A stretch of DNA of 16,658 nucleotides, from contig CAZVAO010000051.1 of the NCBI GenBank assembly GCA_964625175.1, positions 1 to 16,658 of the forward strand, given 5' to 3'. The stretch comes from CAZVAO01 sp964625175. Its GTDB lineage: Bacteria > Bacillota > UBA994 > PWPR01. Under the pieces are notes generated by a model. It saw only the letters and a program-made list of their open reading frames with translations, was not told the origin of the DNA and did not search any database. Below are positions 6,616-13,226 of the stretch, in pieces (position 1 is the stretch's first letter; every line of letters starts with the position of its first letter). The position numbers and the translations under genes were made by a program.

Positions 6616-7287
6616 GTGAGGGCGCCCTATATGAATTATCTCTACATTCTTTTTGATCTCGATGGCACCTTAACGGATCCTCAAGTAGGAATTACCAAAT
6701 CGGTACAATATGCCCTTAGACACTTCGGTATTGATGAGCCGGATTTGCTGAAATTGAATACATTCATCGGCCCTCCACTTACCGATTCTTTTATGAAATT
6801 TTATGGCTTTGATGAAGCGCAAGCGACACAGGCAATAAACTTTTTTCGGGAGTATTTCAGCAAACAAGGCATCCTGGAAAATGTCCTTTATGAAGAGGTC
6901 GCTGAGCTCTTGGCTGAGTTACATCAAGCGGGCTGCCAGCTAGCAGTAGCTACTTCAAAACCAACCGTCTTTGCGAAGCAGATTTTAGACCACTACCAGA
7001 TTGCTCACTACTTCAAAGCCATTGTTGGGAGCAATCTCGACAATACGCGCACGGATAAAGCGGAGATCATAGCCTTTGCCTGCAATGAATTAGGTATTAC
7101 CGATTTAGGTAACGTCTTAATGATTGGTGATCGCAAATATGATATTGCCGGAGCCCAGGCCCATGGTATAACATCCATTGGCGTAACGTACGGCTATGGT
7201 TCGAAACAAGAACTGGAGAAGCAAGGGCCAAACTATCTGATTGATACGGTTATAGAACTCAGAGAATTACTTAAAAGACTGAATTGA
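6616..7287 (+). CDS. HAD hydrolase, phosphoglycolate-phosphatase/5'-nucleotidase-like (subfamily IA)
   Basis: A 223-aa (from GTG) cytoplasmic HAD phosphatase. Motif I is YILFDLDGTLTDP (nucleophile Asp14, Asp16). The cap domain contains the group-typical NTFIGPPLTDSF (48-59). Motif II is AVATSKP (Thr113), motif III Lys148, and motif IV MIGDRKYDIAGA (Asp172, Asp176). The C-terminal VTYGYGSKQEL is also typical. Start choice: GTG 6616 has AGGAGA 5 nt upstream, inside the end of the ATPase gene. ATG 6631 has only GAGGG but would give the family-typical short N-terminus (MNYLYILFDLDGTL). Both are possible. The near-zero gap implies coupling to the DUF853 ATPase. The substrate (phosphoglycolate, a nucleotide, or pyrophosphate as in PpaX relatives) is unresolved. 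Confidence 0.9.
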   Translation: MRAPYMNYLYILFDLDGTLTDPQVGITKSVQYALRHFGIDEPDLLKLNTFIGPPLTDSFMKFYGFDEAQATQAINFFREYFSKQGILENVLYEEVAELLAELHQAGCQLAVATSKPTVFAKQILDHYQIAHYFKAIVGSNLDNTRTDKAEIIAFACNELGITDLGNVLMIGDRKYDIAGAQAHGITSIGVTYGYGSKQELEKQGPNYLIDTVIELRELLKRLN

Positions 7288-7316
7288 TTGCTAATAATCA
7301 CCCAAAATAAAAATTC

Positions 7317-7343
7317 GAGAGGGCTTCGTCCTTCTCTTTTTTT
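7317..7343 (+). terminator. Rho-independent terminator after the ATPase/HAD pair
   Basis: GAGAGGG / CCTTCTC (one G-T pair) with loop CTTCGT, followed by seven Ts, 30 bp after the HAD stop. Confidence 0.92.
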
Positions 7344-7435
7344 AGTCTTCGCAATAAATGGAACTTGATTAACTTTTAAACCTCAGCTTGATGTTGTATA
7401 ATTGACATAAGATTATACTGCCTGAGGTGAATAAA

Positions 7436-9367
7436 ATGTTTACTATTGCAATCATGACACGTTTTATGGATGATTATTTAACTCGAACACACAGATATCT
7501 GCTCGAGGCCCCCGATGCCTATACCGTCTTAGTCGAGAATAAGGTTTATGAAAACGCCTATCCAGCATTTGTTGAGCTTTTGAATCAGGAACTTCCTAGT
7601 CAGGCCTGTGTACACCGTGGAGAGATTACCTTCATCCATTCTCAGGTTCTGCTCCAAATGAAACTCCGTCTAATCGTCCCGATTATTAATGTGCTTAAAC
7701 AAAATCGAGACCAAGATTCTTTCTCTGAACAATTGAGAGTTTCTCTTCGCCAATTTTCAGAGCAAGGCCTGATCTTCCTGCAAACCTTACTAAATATTGG
7801 GAAGTACTCAGTTGGGCCTGTACCAGTAGGACAATTTAAACAATTTATCTCAGAATACACACCCACAGATCTATCAATTGTTACTATTGACGATCTCATC
7901 ACTGAGAAATTACTTTTATCTTGCATACAAGTAGCCTTGGCAAAATTGCCTGTGAATCACCCATTTGTTGAGGATTCAAATGCCCAACACTTGAAAATAC
8001 TTCAGGATTGTGCGGTTAAACATCTGTTCAAACCTGGATTTTCTTATCCCTATAGAATTTCGGCCCCAATAAAACCCCAATCAGAGGATAAGATCGTAGC
8101 CGTTCAAGATAAGACCCCCGACTCAATTACTAATCAGAGCAATCTAATCGGCCTAATTGATGATATGTTTGATCCTTATCTAAGTGATAACTCTGAAGAC
8201 ACTATGAGCGATAATGTGCTGATTGCAGAATACCAACACGTTCAGGAACAGGTGCAACCGCCTAAAAAATCGCTTAGCAGTTTTTGGCCTAAAGAAATAC
8301 AAGAGGAAATAAAATCCACTGTTGATACGACAAATGAACTAGGTGGAACAGAAGTCATTGATCCTGACACCGCTACAGAGCCAGTCGATCAAGTTGAATC
8401 AGCTGAAGACGTGCGAATTGAGGCAACGGAAATAGAAGAAGAATGTACGACTAGCTCTGAAATGTCCGAGTTTGCTGAAGTTCCCCAAGAAGACCCCCGC
8501 GAGATTTTATCAGAGGCTACAGCCGCTGAGGTTCTTTCAGAGCATCCCTCTATTAGAGAACCCGATTTGTTGACACCACCTGCTGAGGATTTGGATCCCT
8601 CCTCTCTTGATTCTACACCAGAGGAACAGGTAGAGGATGGCGCTACAGATGAGGCGCTTCCAGAGTATCCTCCTATTAATGAATCCGATTTATTGAAAGT
8701 AGATACTGAGGATTTAAATCCATCCTCCCCTAGTTCTACAGCGGAGGAGCAAGCAGAGGATGACTCTACAGATGTGTTTCTTTCTTCTCTGGATGAAACG
8801 AATGATGAGGAATCAGACCTCCCTGAGTTCGATAAAAATAGTCAATTTATGGACGAAATAGCGATTGGTTTTGATGAGCCAACCATAATCGATGGTGACA
8901 ATTTAGTAATTTCTGCCGAAGATTTAAAACAGATTGTTCCGCAACAGATTAACGATACCCACGTAATGGGCGCTGAGGAAACAGAATCGCATAAAAATGA
9001 TCCTGTTATTAATGAGATTCGCACCATTATCCATGATTACGGCAATGCCCGTTATATCGAACTTGACAAGGATCGGCTCAGTCAGATTTTCCACCCCATG
9101 TGCAAATCTCTTGTCTACCACGATACGACGATGCGCATTATGACGCTACCTAGCTTCATCACCGCTGTGGGAAACGAGTATCAGGCCCATTTAAATCATA
9201 AGGGTTGGAAATTCCACATTTTATTAATTGATGCCCGCCAAAATGCCGCGATGGTTAAAATGGAAGCACTACAAAATGGCAAACTGATGTGCACCGATTA
9301 TCTCAGTCTCTATCGCTTTGCAGAGGGCAGTTGGCGTATCGTCAACCGCATCTATGTGGACCATTAA
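7436..9367 (+). CDS. Uncharacterised 643-aa protein: unknown N-domain, acidic repeat linker, lumazine-binding/NTF2-like C-domain
   Basis: I do not recognise the full protein. Residues 1 to about 205 form a mostly alpha-helical, cytoplasmic-looking domain without signal peptide or membrane span (MFTIAIMTRFMDDYLTRTHR start; QVLLQMKLRLIVPIINVLKQ at 70-89). Residues ~215-515 are a low-complexity acidic linker rich in Glu, Asp, Ser, Thr and Pro. It holds two adjacent 41-residue units (365-405 and 406-446) that are identical at 24 positions. Residues ~523-643 resemble NTF2/SnoaL-fold 'putative lumazine-binding' domains: IFHPMCKSLVYHDTTMRIMT, LPSFITAVGNEY, and the ending TDYLSLYRFAEGSWRIVNRI. Lumazine binding should not be assumed. 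ATG 7436 is preferred, because GAGGTG (7424-7429) precedes it by 6 nt; GTG 7427 lies inside that site. The stop is 1 bp before the ComB-like ORF. Confidence 0.8.
   Translation: MFTIAIMTRFMDDYLTRTHRYLLEAPDAYTVLVENKVYENAYPAFVELLNQELPSQACVHRGEITFIHSQVLLQMKLRLIVPIINVLKQNRDQDSFSEQLRVSLRQFSEQGLIFLQTLLNIGKYSVGPVPVGQFKQFISEYTPTDLSIVTIDDLITEKLLLSCIQVALAKLPVNHPFVEDSNAQHLKILQDCAVKHLFKPGFSYPYRISAPIKPQSEDKIVAVQDKTPDSITNQSNLIGLIDDMFDPYLSDNSEDTMSDNVLIAEYQHVQEQVQPPKKSLSSFWPKEIQEEIKSTVDTTNELGGTEVIDPDTATEPVDQVESAEDVRIEATEIEEECTTSSEMSEFAEVPQEDPREILSEATAAEVLSEHPSIREPDLLTPPAEDLDPSSLDSTPEEQVEDGATDEALPEYPPINESDLLKVDTEDLNPSSPSSTAEEQAEDDSTDVFLSSLDETNDEESDLPEFDKNSQFMDEIAIGFDEPTIIDGDNLVISAEDLKQIVPQQINDTHVMGAEETESHKNDPVINEIRTIIHDYGNARYIELDKDRLSQIFHPMCKSLVYHDTTMRIMTLPSFITAVGNEYQAHLNHKGWKFHILLIDARQNAAMVKMEALQNGKLMCTDYLSLYRFAEGSWRIVNRIYVDH
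8528..8773 (+). repeat. Tandem duplication of a 123-bp coding unit (41 aa) inside the 643-aa protein gene
   Basis: Units 8528-8650 and 8651-8773 encode residues 365-405 and 406-446. The shared pattern is E-L-E-P-I-E-DLL, then EDL-PSS, ST-EEQ-ED and TD, with 24 of 41 residues identical by direct comparison. The period is exact, without indels. The divergence shows an old duplication or selection on a repeating acidic pattern. Confidence 0.85.
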
Positions 9368-9368
9368 G

Positions 9369-10040
9369 ATGAAAATTAATATTTTAGAGTTTCAAAGTGG
9401 CGCTGAAGCGGCACGCGGTCTAACCGTTATCATTGATGTATTCCGGGCATTTTCAACCGCCTGTTATCTTTATCAGAATGGCGCTAAGCTGATTATTCCG
9501 GTACTAACGACTGCAGAAGCTTTTGAACTGCGGGCGAACCATCCCACCTATTTATTGGCGGGAGAACGTGGTGGGGCGATGATCCCTGGATTTGACTATG
9601 GCAATTCCCCCTCTCAAGTGCAAGACTGTGATTTCAGCGATCAGACAATTATTCTGACGACGAGTAATGGCACCTTAGGACTTTGCAGTGCGCATCAGTC
9701 CACTGAAATACTGACAGGAAGCTTTGTCAACGCGCGCGCAATCGCTAACTACATTCGCAAAATGCAGCCCGCTGAAGTGTCCTTGGTTGCTATGGGACAA
9801 CATGGAAAACACGCTGACGAAGATTATATGTTGGCCGAATATATCCAAGCGCTGCTGCTGGATCAAGACTATGATTTAGGTCGTATCCGCGAAATATTGA
9901 AAACAGGCAGTGGGGCTCGCTTCTTCGATCCCGCAAAAACCCACTCCCCGCAAGCCGACTTTGATCTCTGCTTAAATGCGAATTATGCCAACTTCATTAT
10001 GCGTTTCCAAGATGGTCAACTGATCCGCGTTAATCCTTAA
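9369..10040 (+). CDS. comB: 2-phosphosulfolactate phosphatase family protein (ComB-like)
   Basis: A 223-aa cytoplasmic ComB-family protein. ComB is the Mg-dependent phosphatase that turns 2-phosphosulfolactate into sulfolactate, known from methanogen coenzyme M synthesis; bacterial homologues exist with less certain roles. Motifs in order: VIIDVFRAFSTA (20-31), LLAGERGG (62-69), IPGFDYGNSP (72-81), TTSNGT (97-102), AMGQHGKHADEDYMLAEYI (141-159, matching the family G-x-ED-x-A segment), and the C-terminal SGARFFDP (181-188). Length is normal. The start is ATG 9369, one base after the preceding TAA, with only GTGGA upstream. This argues for translational coupling to the 643-aa protein. The frame is open further upstream, but that part overlaps the previous gene and is not family-like. 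Whether sulfolactate is really the product here is open. Confidence 0.87.
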   Translation: MKINILEFQSGAEAARGLTVIIDVFRAFSTACYLYQNGAKLIIPVLTTAEAFELRANHPTYLLAGERGGAMIPGFDYGNSPSQVQDCDFSDQTIILTTSNGTLGLCSAHQSTEILTGSFVNARAIANYIRKMQPAEVSLVAMGQHGKHADEDYMLAEYIQALLLDQDYDLGRIREILKTGSGARFFDPAKTHSPQADFDLCLNANYANFIMRFQDGQLIRVNP

Positions 10041-10072
10041 CTATAAAATTGCTGAAAATCTCTCTTCATAAG

Positions 10073-10107
10073 GCAAAAAGACTGTTCATTAGGGCAGTCT
10101 TTTTTGC
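10073..10107 (+). terminator. Rho-independent terminator after the ComB-like gene
   Basis: AAAAAGACTG (10075-10084) pairs with CAGTCTTTTT (10095 on), extended by GC/GC on both sides, with a 10-nt loop and a T-run. The A-run on the 5' side means it could also work on the minus strand. Confidence 0.9.
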
Positions 10108-10303
10108 ATGGACTAAAGGGTGGTCAGTGTGAGTATCTACCATTGATTGGTGAACGCTTGATGTTTTATTGAGGGTTCTAGCATAATTTCTCTCCATGAA
10201 AACCAGGGGGATTACGCTTCCTCCATTCCACTTTACCACTCTCATGATAGGCAACTGAATAAGGCGTCATCAACTTCAGCAAAACTTATCAGCCACTATC
10301 TAT

Positions 10304-10327
10304 AATATGACATAATCATGTCATATT
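10304..10327. promoter_or_regulatory. Perfect 24-bp operator-like palindrome
   Basis: AATATGACAT and ATGTCATATT are exact reverse complements separated by AATC. There is no T-run, so it is not a terminator. TATAAT (10301-10306) overlaps its left arm. The size and symmetry fit a dimeric regulator site, but no known box is matched and the next gene starts about 135 bp away. Confidence 0.45.
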
Positions 10328-10421
10328 TACAGATTTGACTCAGTGGGGACTTTTGGCGACATCCTACATCGCTACTTTTCTGCCGAACACTGGCTTAAGT
10401 TGTGTATCGTTGTATAAATTC

Positions 10422-10430
10422 TGTTATAAT
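10422..10430 (+). promoter_or_regulatory. Extended -10 promoter for the second EamA-type gene
   Basis: TGTTATAAT is an extended -10 (TGnTATAAT) with perfect TATAAT at 10425-10430, 31 bp before the ATG. Only poor -35 matches (TTGTGT at 10400-10405) are present, as is common for extended -10 promoters. Confidence 0.6.
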
Positions 10431-10461
10431 AGCTGAGGACCATCAGAAGGGAAGTACAACT

Positions 10462-11373
10462 ATGTTATATATCTTTTTAGCTGTAGCAATGAGTGCCTCC
10501 ATGGCTGGCATATTCAAGATAAGTGAAAGTCGCAATCTTAATCGTAACGTGATCACTGCCGTCAATTACTTTGCTGCAATCTGCGTCAGCCTCATCATGA
10601 TTGCTCAATCCAATCTTCAAATTCATCTAGGCCCTACTGCTCTCAAAGCATTTATTTCTGAGTTGCCGCTAATCCTAAGCAATGGGCAGCAGTTCAGTAT
10701 TCAAGCGGTTAGTATTTTCGCAATGCTCATCGGTGTCATTACAGGTGTTGGCTATTTTATAGGGATCATTGCCTTTCAAATCAGCGTTCGCAACTACGGT
10801 GCAGGATTATCTGGCATGTTCAATCGCGCAGGGATTATCATCCCTATCTTCTTTTCGATCTTTCTTTGGCAAGAAATCCCCACATCTTGGCAATGGCTAG
10901 GGATGCTGATGGCTATGGCAGGTGTCATACTCGTTAATCTTAATGCCACCAGCGGTAAAAAATTTGAAATACACAAAGCTCTACTGGTGCTCTTTCTAAC
11001 TGGTGGTTTAAGTTCTTTAGCCAGCAAGGCCTTTCAAGTTTACGCACCTATTACTTATCGTTCTGTCTTTTTAGGCTTCATCTTTAGTAGTGCTTTTGTC
11101 ATCAGCACAATCTACGCGATCCGTACTCATAAATCTTGGGGAAAAACTGAGGTGGTCACAGGTATTGGCGTCGGGATCTGTAATCAATTGGCAGCAACAT
11201 TTTTGCTCCTTGCCCTTAGCACTTTACCTGGACCAGTCGTCTATCCCCTCAATGCAGCAGGGGCTATTGTTGCCAGCAACTTCGTTGGAATGGCTTTCTT
11301 CAAAGAACGCCTCAAACGCAATGAATGGATTGCTGTTGGGCTAACCGTTGTAGCTGTTATATTGCTATCTTAA
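10462..11373 (+). CDS. EamA/DMT-like transporter
   Basis: A 303-aa integral membrane protein with about ten hydrophobic helices in two halves. Helix 1 is LYIFLAVAMSASMAGIFKIS. The first half ends with LWQEIPTSWQWLGMLMAMAG (about 138-157), the typical EamA 'rival helix' pattern. The second half ends LPGPVVYPLNAAGAIVASNF, FFKERLKRNEWIAVGLTVVA and a hydrophobic terminus. ATG 10462 is chosen because AAGGGA lies 8 nt upstream and the extended -10 promoter lies just before it. The frame stays open upstream across that promoter, so longer starts are unlikely. The sequence differs clearly from the EamA protein at 3406, so it is not a local duplication. The substrate is unknown. A terminator follows. 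Confidence 0.9.
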   Translation: MLYIFLAVAMSASMAGIFKISESRNLNRNVITAVNYFAAICVSLIMIAQSNLQIHLGPTALKAFISELPLILSNGQQFSIQAVSIFAMLIGVITGVGYFIGIIAFQISVRNYGAGLSGMFNRAGIIIPIFFSIFLWQEIPTSWQWLGMLMAMAGVILVNLNATSGKKFEIHKALLVLFLTGGLSSLASKAFQVYAPITYRSVFLGFIFSSAFVISTIYAIRTHKSWGKTEVVTGIGVGICNQLAATFLLLALSTLPGPVVYPLNAAGAIVASNFVGMAFFKERLKRNEWIAVGLTVVAVILLS

Positions 11374-11407
11374 ACACGTACTTGCAATTCAACCAATAAG
11401 CACTCTG

Positions 11408-11436
11408 GAGGCTTTTACTAAAGGAAGTCTCTTTTT
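11408..11436 (+). terminator. Rho-independent terminator after the second EamA-type gene
   Basis: GAGGCTT pairs with AAGTCTC (one G-T pair) around a 10-nt loop, followed by TTTTT. Confidence 0.75.
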
Positions 11437-11610
11437 ATTATTCAAAAGGATCGCTTTGTCCACACCCCATAATCACTAAGTCATTACTCTCTTGGGCTTT
11501 TGAAGACATACTGCTTCTTTTGGCGTAATCACTCCCTCTATCTTTTGCGCATTTGATTTTTTAAACATATTCAAAGAAGATAATTGCACCCACACTAAAT
11601 TTCTCTTTCA

Positions 11611-11643
11611 ATCCCGTATTAGAGATGGTATGATATACGGGAT
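11611..11643 (+). promoter_or_regulatory. Extended -10 promoter inside a perfect 9-bp inverted repeat, upstream of the SatP-like gene
   Basis: ATCCCGTAT (11611-11619) and ATACGGGAT (11635-11643) are exact reverse complements. Between them lies TGGTATGAT (11626-11634), an extended -10 (TGnTATGAT). The expected transcription start falls in the right arm, so the repeat brackets the core promoter like an operator. The -35 (TTTCAA at 11606) is weak. Confidence 0.6.
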
Positions 11644-11665
11644 TTTGCGAAAAAGGGAGATAGAA

Positions 11666-12331
11666 ATGAGTAATAAACCGATTAAGATATTGAACACCGC
11701 TGAAGTGCCTATACAAGATGCCTCACTATCACTAATTCAAAAGACTCAAGTAATGACCTGTGATCCCTCGGCTATCGGCCTCTTTGGCTTAGCGATGGTC
11801 ACTCTAGTCGCTTCATCAAGTAAACTAGGTTGGACAACAGGAACCGCATTAGTCATCCCATGGGCTATTTTCCTTGGGGGTTTCGCCCAATTGTTCGCTA
11901 GTGTTAAGGATGCCCAAAAAGGTAACCTTTTTGGTGCAACTGCTTTTGCTGGCTATGGCTTCTTCTGGCTCGCAATGGCCATGAGCTGGTTAACTACTGC
12001 TGGTGTATTTGGAGAATCACTTGCTCAAGCGGCAGACCCTTCTCAATTTGGATTTGCCTTTATCGGTTACTTAATCTTCTCACTCTTTATGACAATAGGG
12101 GCAGTGGAAACCAATAAGATGTTGTTCTATATCTTCGTTTTAATTGATCTTCTTTTCCTTAGCCTCAGTATTAGCACGCTCACGGGAAGCCATCTCTGGC
12201 ATATGATTGCCGGTTATGATGAGTTTCTTATTTCAATGGTGGGTTTCTATGGCTTTGCGGGTAATGTTCTCAATAAGCACTTCAATAAAGAGTTTTTGCC
12301 CCTTGGAAAGCCTTTCGGTATTTTTAAGTAG
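11666..12331 (+). CDS. Acetate uptake transporter family protein (GPR1/FUN34/YaaH, SatP-like)
   Basis: A 221-aa inner-membrane protein of the AceTr family (GPR1/FUN34/SatP), whose members carry acetate and succinate. About 20-30 polar N-terminal residues are followed by six hydrophobic helices. Signature regions are CDPSAIGLFGLA (32-43, the NPAPLGL-type motif, with Asp in place of Asn), LGGFAQLFAS (70-79), and FGATAFAGYGFFWLAMAM (89-106). ATG 11666 has AGGGAGA 5-6 nt upstream; upstream in-frame codons overlap the promoter palindrome. It is a single-gene unit with its own promoter and a terminator about 150 bp after the stop. An anaerobe using or releasing acetate fits, but direction and substrate are inference. 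Confidence 0.92.
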   Translation: MSNKPIKILNTAEVPIQDASLSLIQKTQVMTCDPSAIGLFGLAMVTLVASSSKLGWTTGTALVIPWAIFLGGFAQLFASVKDAQKGNLFGATAFAGYGFFWLAMAMSWLTTAGVFGESLAQAADPSQFGFAFIGYLIFSLFMTIGAVETNKMLFYIFVLIDLLFLSLSISTLTGSHLWHMIAGYDEFLISMVGFYGFAGNVLNKHFNKEFLPLGKPFGIFK

Positions 12332-12480
12332 ATTTGTGATCAGGTGGTCAGTCGTCAAGACTAGTATATATTACTATTCAACCACCGCTCTACAATCACT
12401 TGCCCACTGCTGACTATTCTTCTACCATCGTTCTTCAATCAGTTAGTCAGGCAAGGATAAATGCAATTTGATTCAAAAAC

Positions 12481-12512
12481 AAAACCTCACAAGCTATTGT
12501 GAGGTTTTTTTT
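12481..12512. terminator. Bidirectional terminator between the SatP-like gene and the convergent nitroreductase gene
   Basis: AAAACCTCACAA (12481-12492) pairs perfectly over 12 bp with TTGTGAGGTTTT (12497-12508) around a GCTA loop, with eight Ts from 12505 on the plus strand and a TTTTGTTTTTG tract on the minus strand. It lies between convergent stops at 12331 and 12542. Confidence 0.93.
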
Positions 12513-12541
12513 GCTTATTTGATTGCGAATTCAATTTGCAA

Positions 12542-13141
12542 CTAATGATAGATTTTAATGCGTTTCTCTAAAGGTTCAAATGTTTTCTCGTCAGGAGGTG
12601 CTGTCGGTTTGCCAAAAGGCATTTGTGAAATCAGCATCCATTCTTCAGGAATGTTCCATTCCGCTTTAACTTGATTACCAATCAATTCATTATAATGTTG
12701 TAAAGAAGCACCCATACCTTGTTCTTCCAAAGCTGTCCAGATGATGTACTGCAACATTCCCGCAGACTGCATCGACCAGAGTGGAAAATTATGTGCATAG
12801 GTGGGGAGCCGTTTCTGTAGCGACTCCACAATGCTCATATCCTCAAAAAACAGTAGTGAGGCATACCCTTGGCGAAAGGTTTCAATCTTTGCCTGCGTTC
12901 TAGGGAATCGTTTTTCAGGTACGACTTTTTTTAGTGCTTCTTCGATTATATCCCATAGGCGGATATGGTGCTCTCCAAAAAGGATGATGACACGTCCGGT
13001 CTGGGAATTGTTAGCTGTTGGGCAATGTTTGACCGCGTGCCTCACTAAATCTTCAATCTCTTGATGAGATAGGGTCGATTCACTGCTTAGCGCATACATA
13101 CTTCGTCGATTCTCAACTGCTGACATAAAATCTCTTGCCAT
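12542..13141 (-). CDS. Nitroreductase family protein (FMN-dependent oxidoreductase-like)
   Basis: A 199-aa cytoplasmic protein of the nitroreductase flavoprotein family, in the group with long-helix yeast Hbn1/YdgI-like members. Visible: N-terminal FMSAVENRRSMYALS (5-19, FMN phosphate-binding Arg pair), PTANNSQTGRVIIL (41-54), a conserved QKRLPTYAHNFPLWSMQSAG region (about 108-127), LEEQGMGASLQHYN (about 137-150), and the C-terminal IPEEWMLISQMPFGKP. Length fits the group. Such enzymes use FMN and NAD(P)H to reduce nitro compounds or quinones; the physiological substrate is unknown. ATG 13141 fits the family N-terminus, but its SD (AGGTAGG) is about 11 nt away, which is long. Met6 with AAGAGA is an alternative. 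It has the same direction as the M24 gene, 85 bp downstream of it. Confidence 0.9.
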   Translation of the reverse strand: MARDFMSAVENRRSMYALSSESTLSHQEIEDLVRHAVKHCPTANNSQTGRVIILFGEHHIRLWDIIEEALKKVVPEKRFPRTQAKIETFRQGYASLLFFEDMSIVESLQKRLPTYAHNFPLWSMQSAGMLQYIIWTALEEQGMGASLQHYNELIGNQVKAEWNIPEEWMLISQMPFGKPTAPPDEKTFEPLEKRIKIYH

Positions 13142-13226
13142 TGCTTAAACGCCTACCTTTCCTACTTATCATGCTTATACTGCCTATATTTAGACTTTAT
13201 GACGTGTCATTAATCGTAGCCGCACC

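Larger units (their letters stand above)
10108..10461. other. Intergenic region upstream of the second EamA-type gene
   Basis: No coding frame is supported in about 350 bp. It contains a GGTCAG word (10121-10126) like the tandem repeat at 2284, a perfect 10-bp inverted repeat at 10304-10327 and a promoter at about 10422-10430. Nothing else is recognised. Confidence 0.6.

Noticed and set aside
10066..10254. A 62-codon minus-strand frame downstream of the ComB-like gene
   Set aside because: It lacks an SD, runs into the terminator hairpin, and its composition is not protein-like.
3406..11373. The two EamA-type genes as a recent duplication
   Set aside because: Their sequences differ throughout, with no shared stretches beyond general helix patterns.
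11440..11580. Short minus-strand frames of 20-30 codons (one ending MGCGQSDPFE) in the spacer before the SatP-like gene
   Set aside because: They have no adequate SD or promoter, overlap one another in different frames, and are not recognised.
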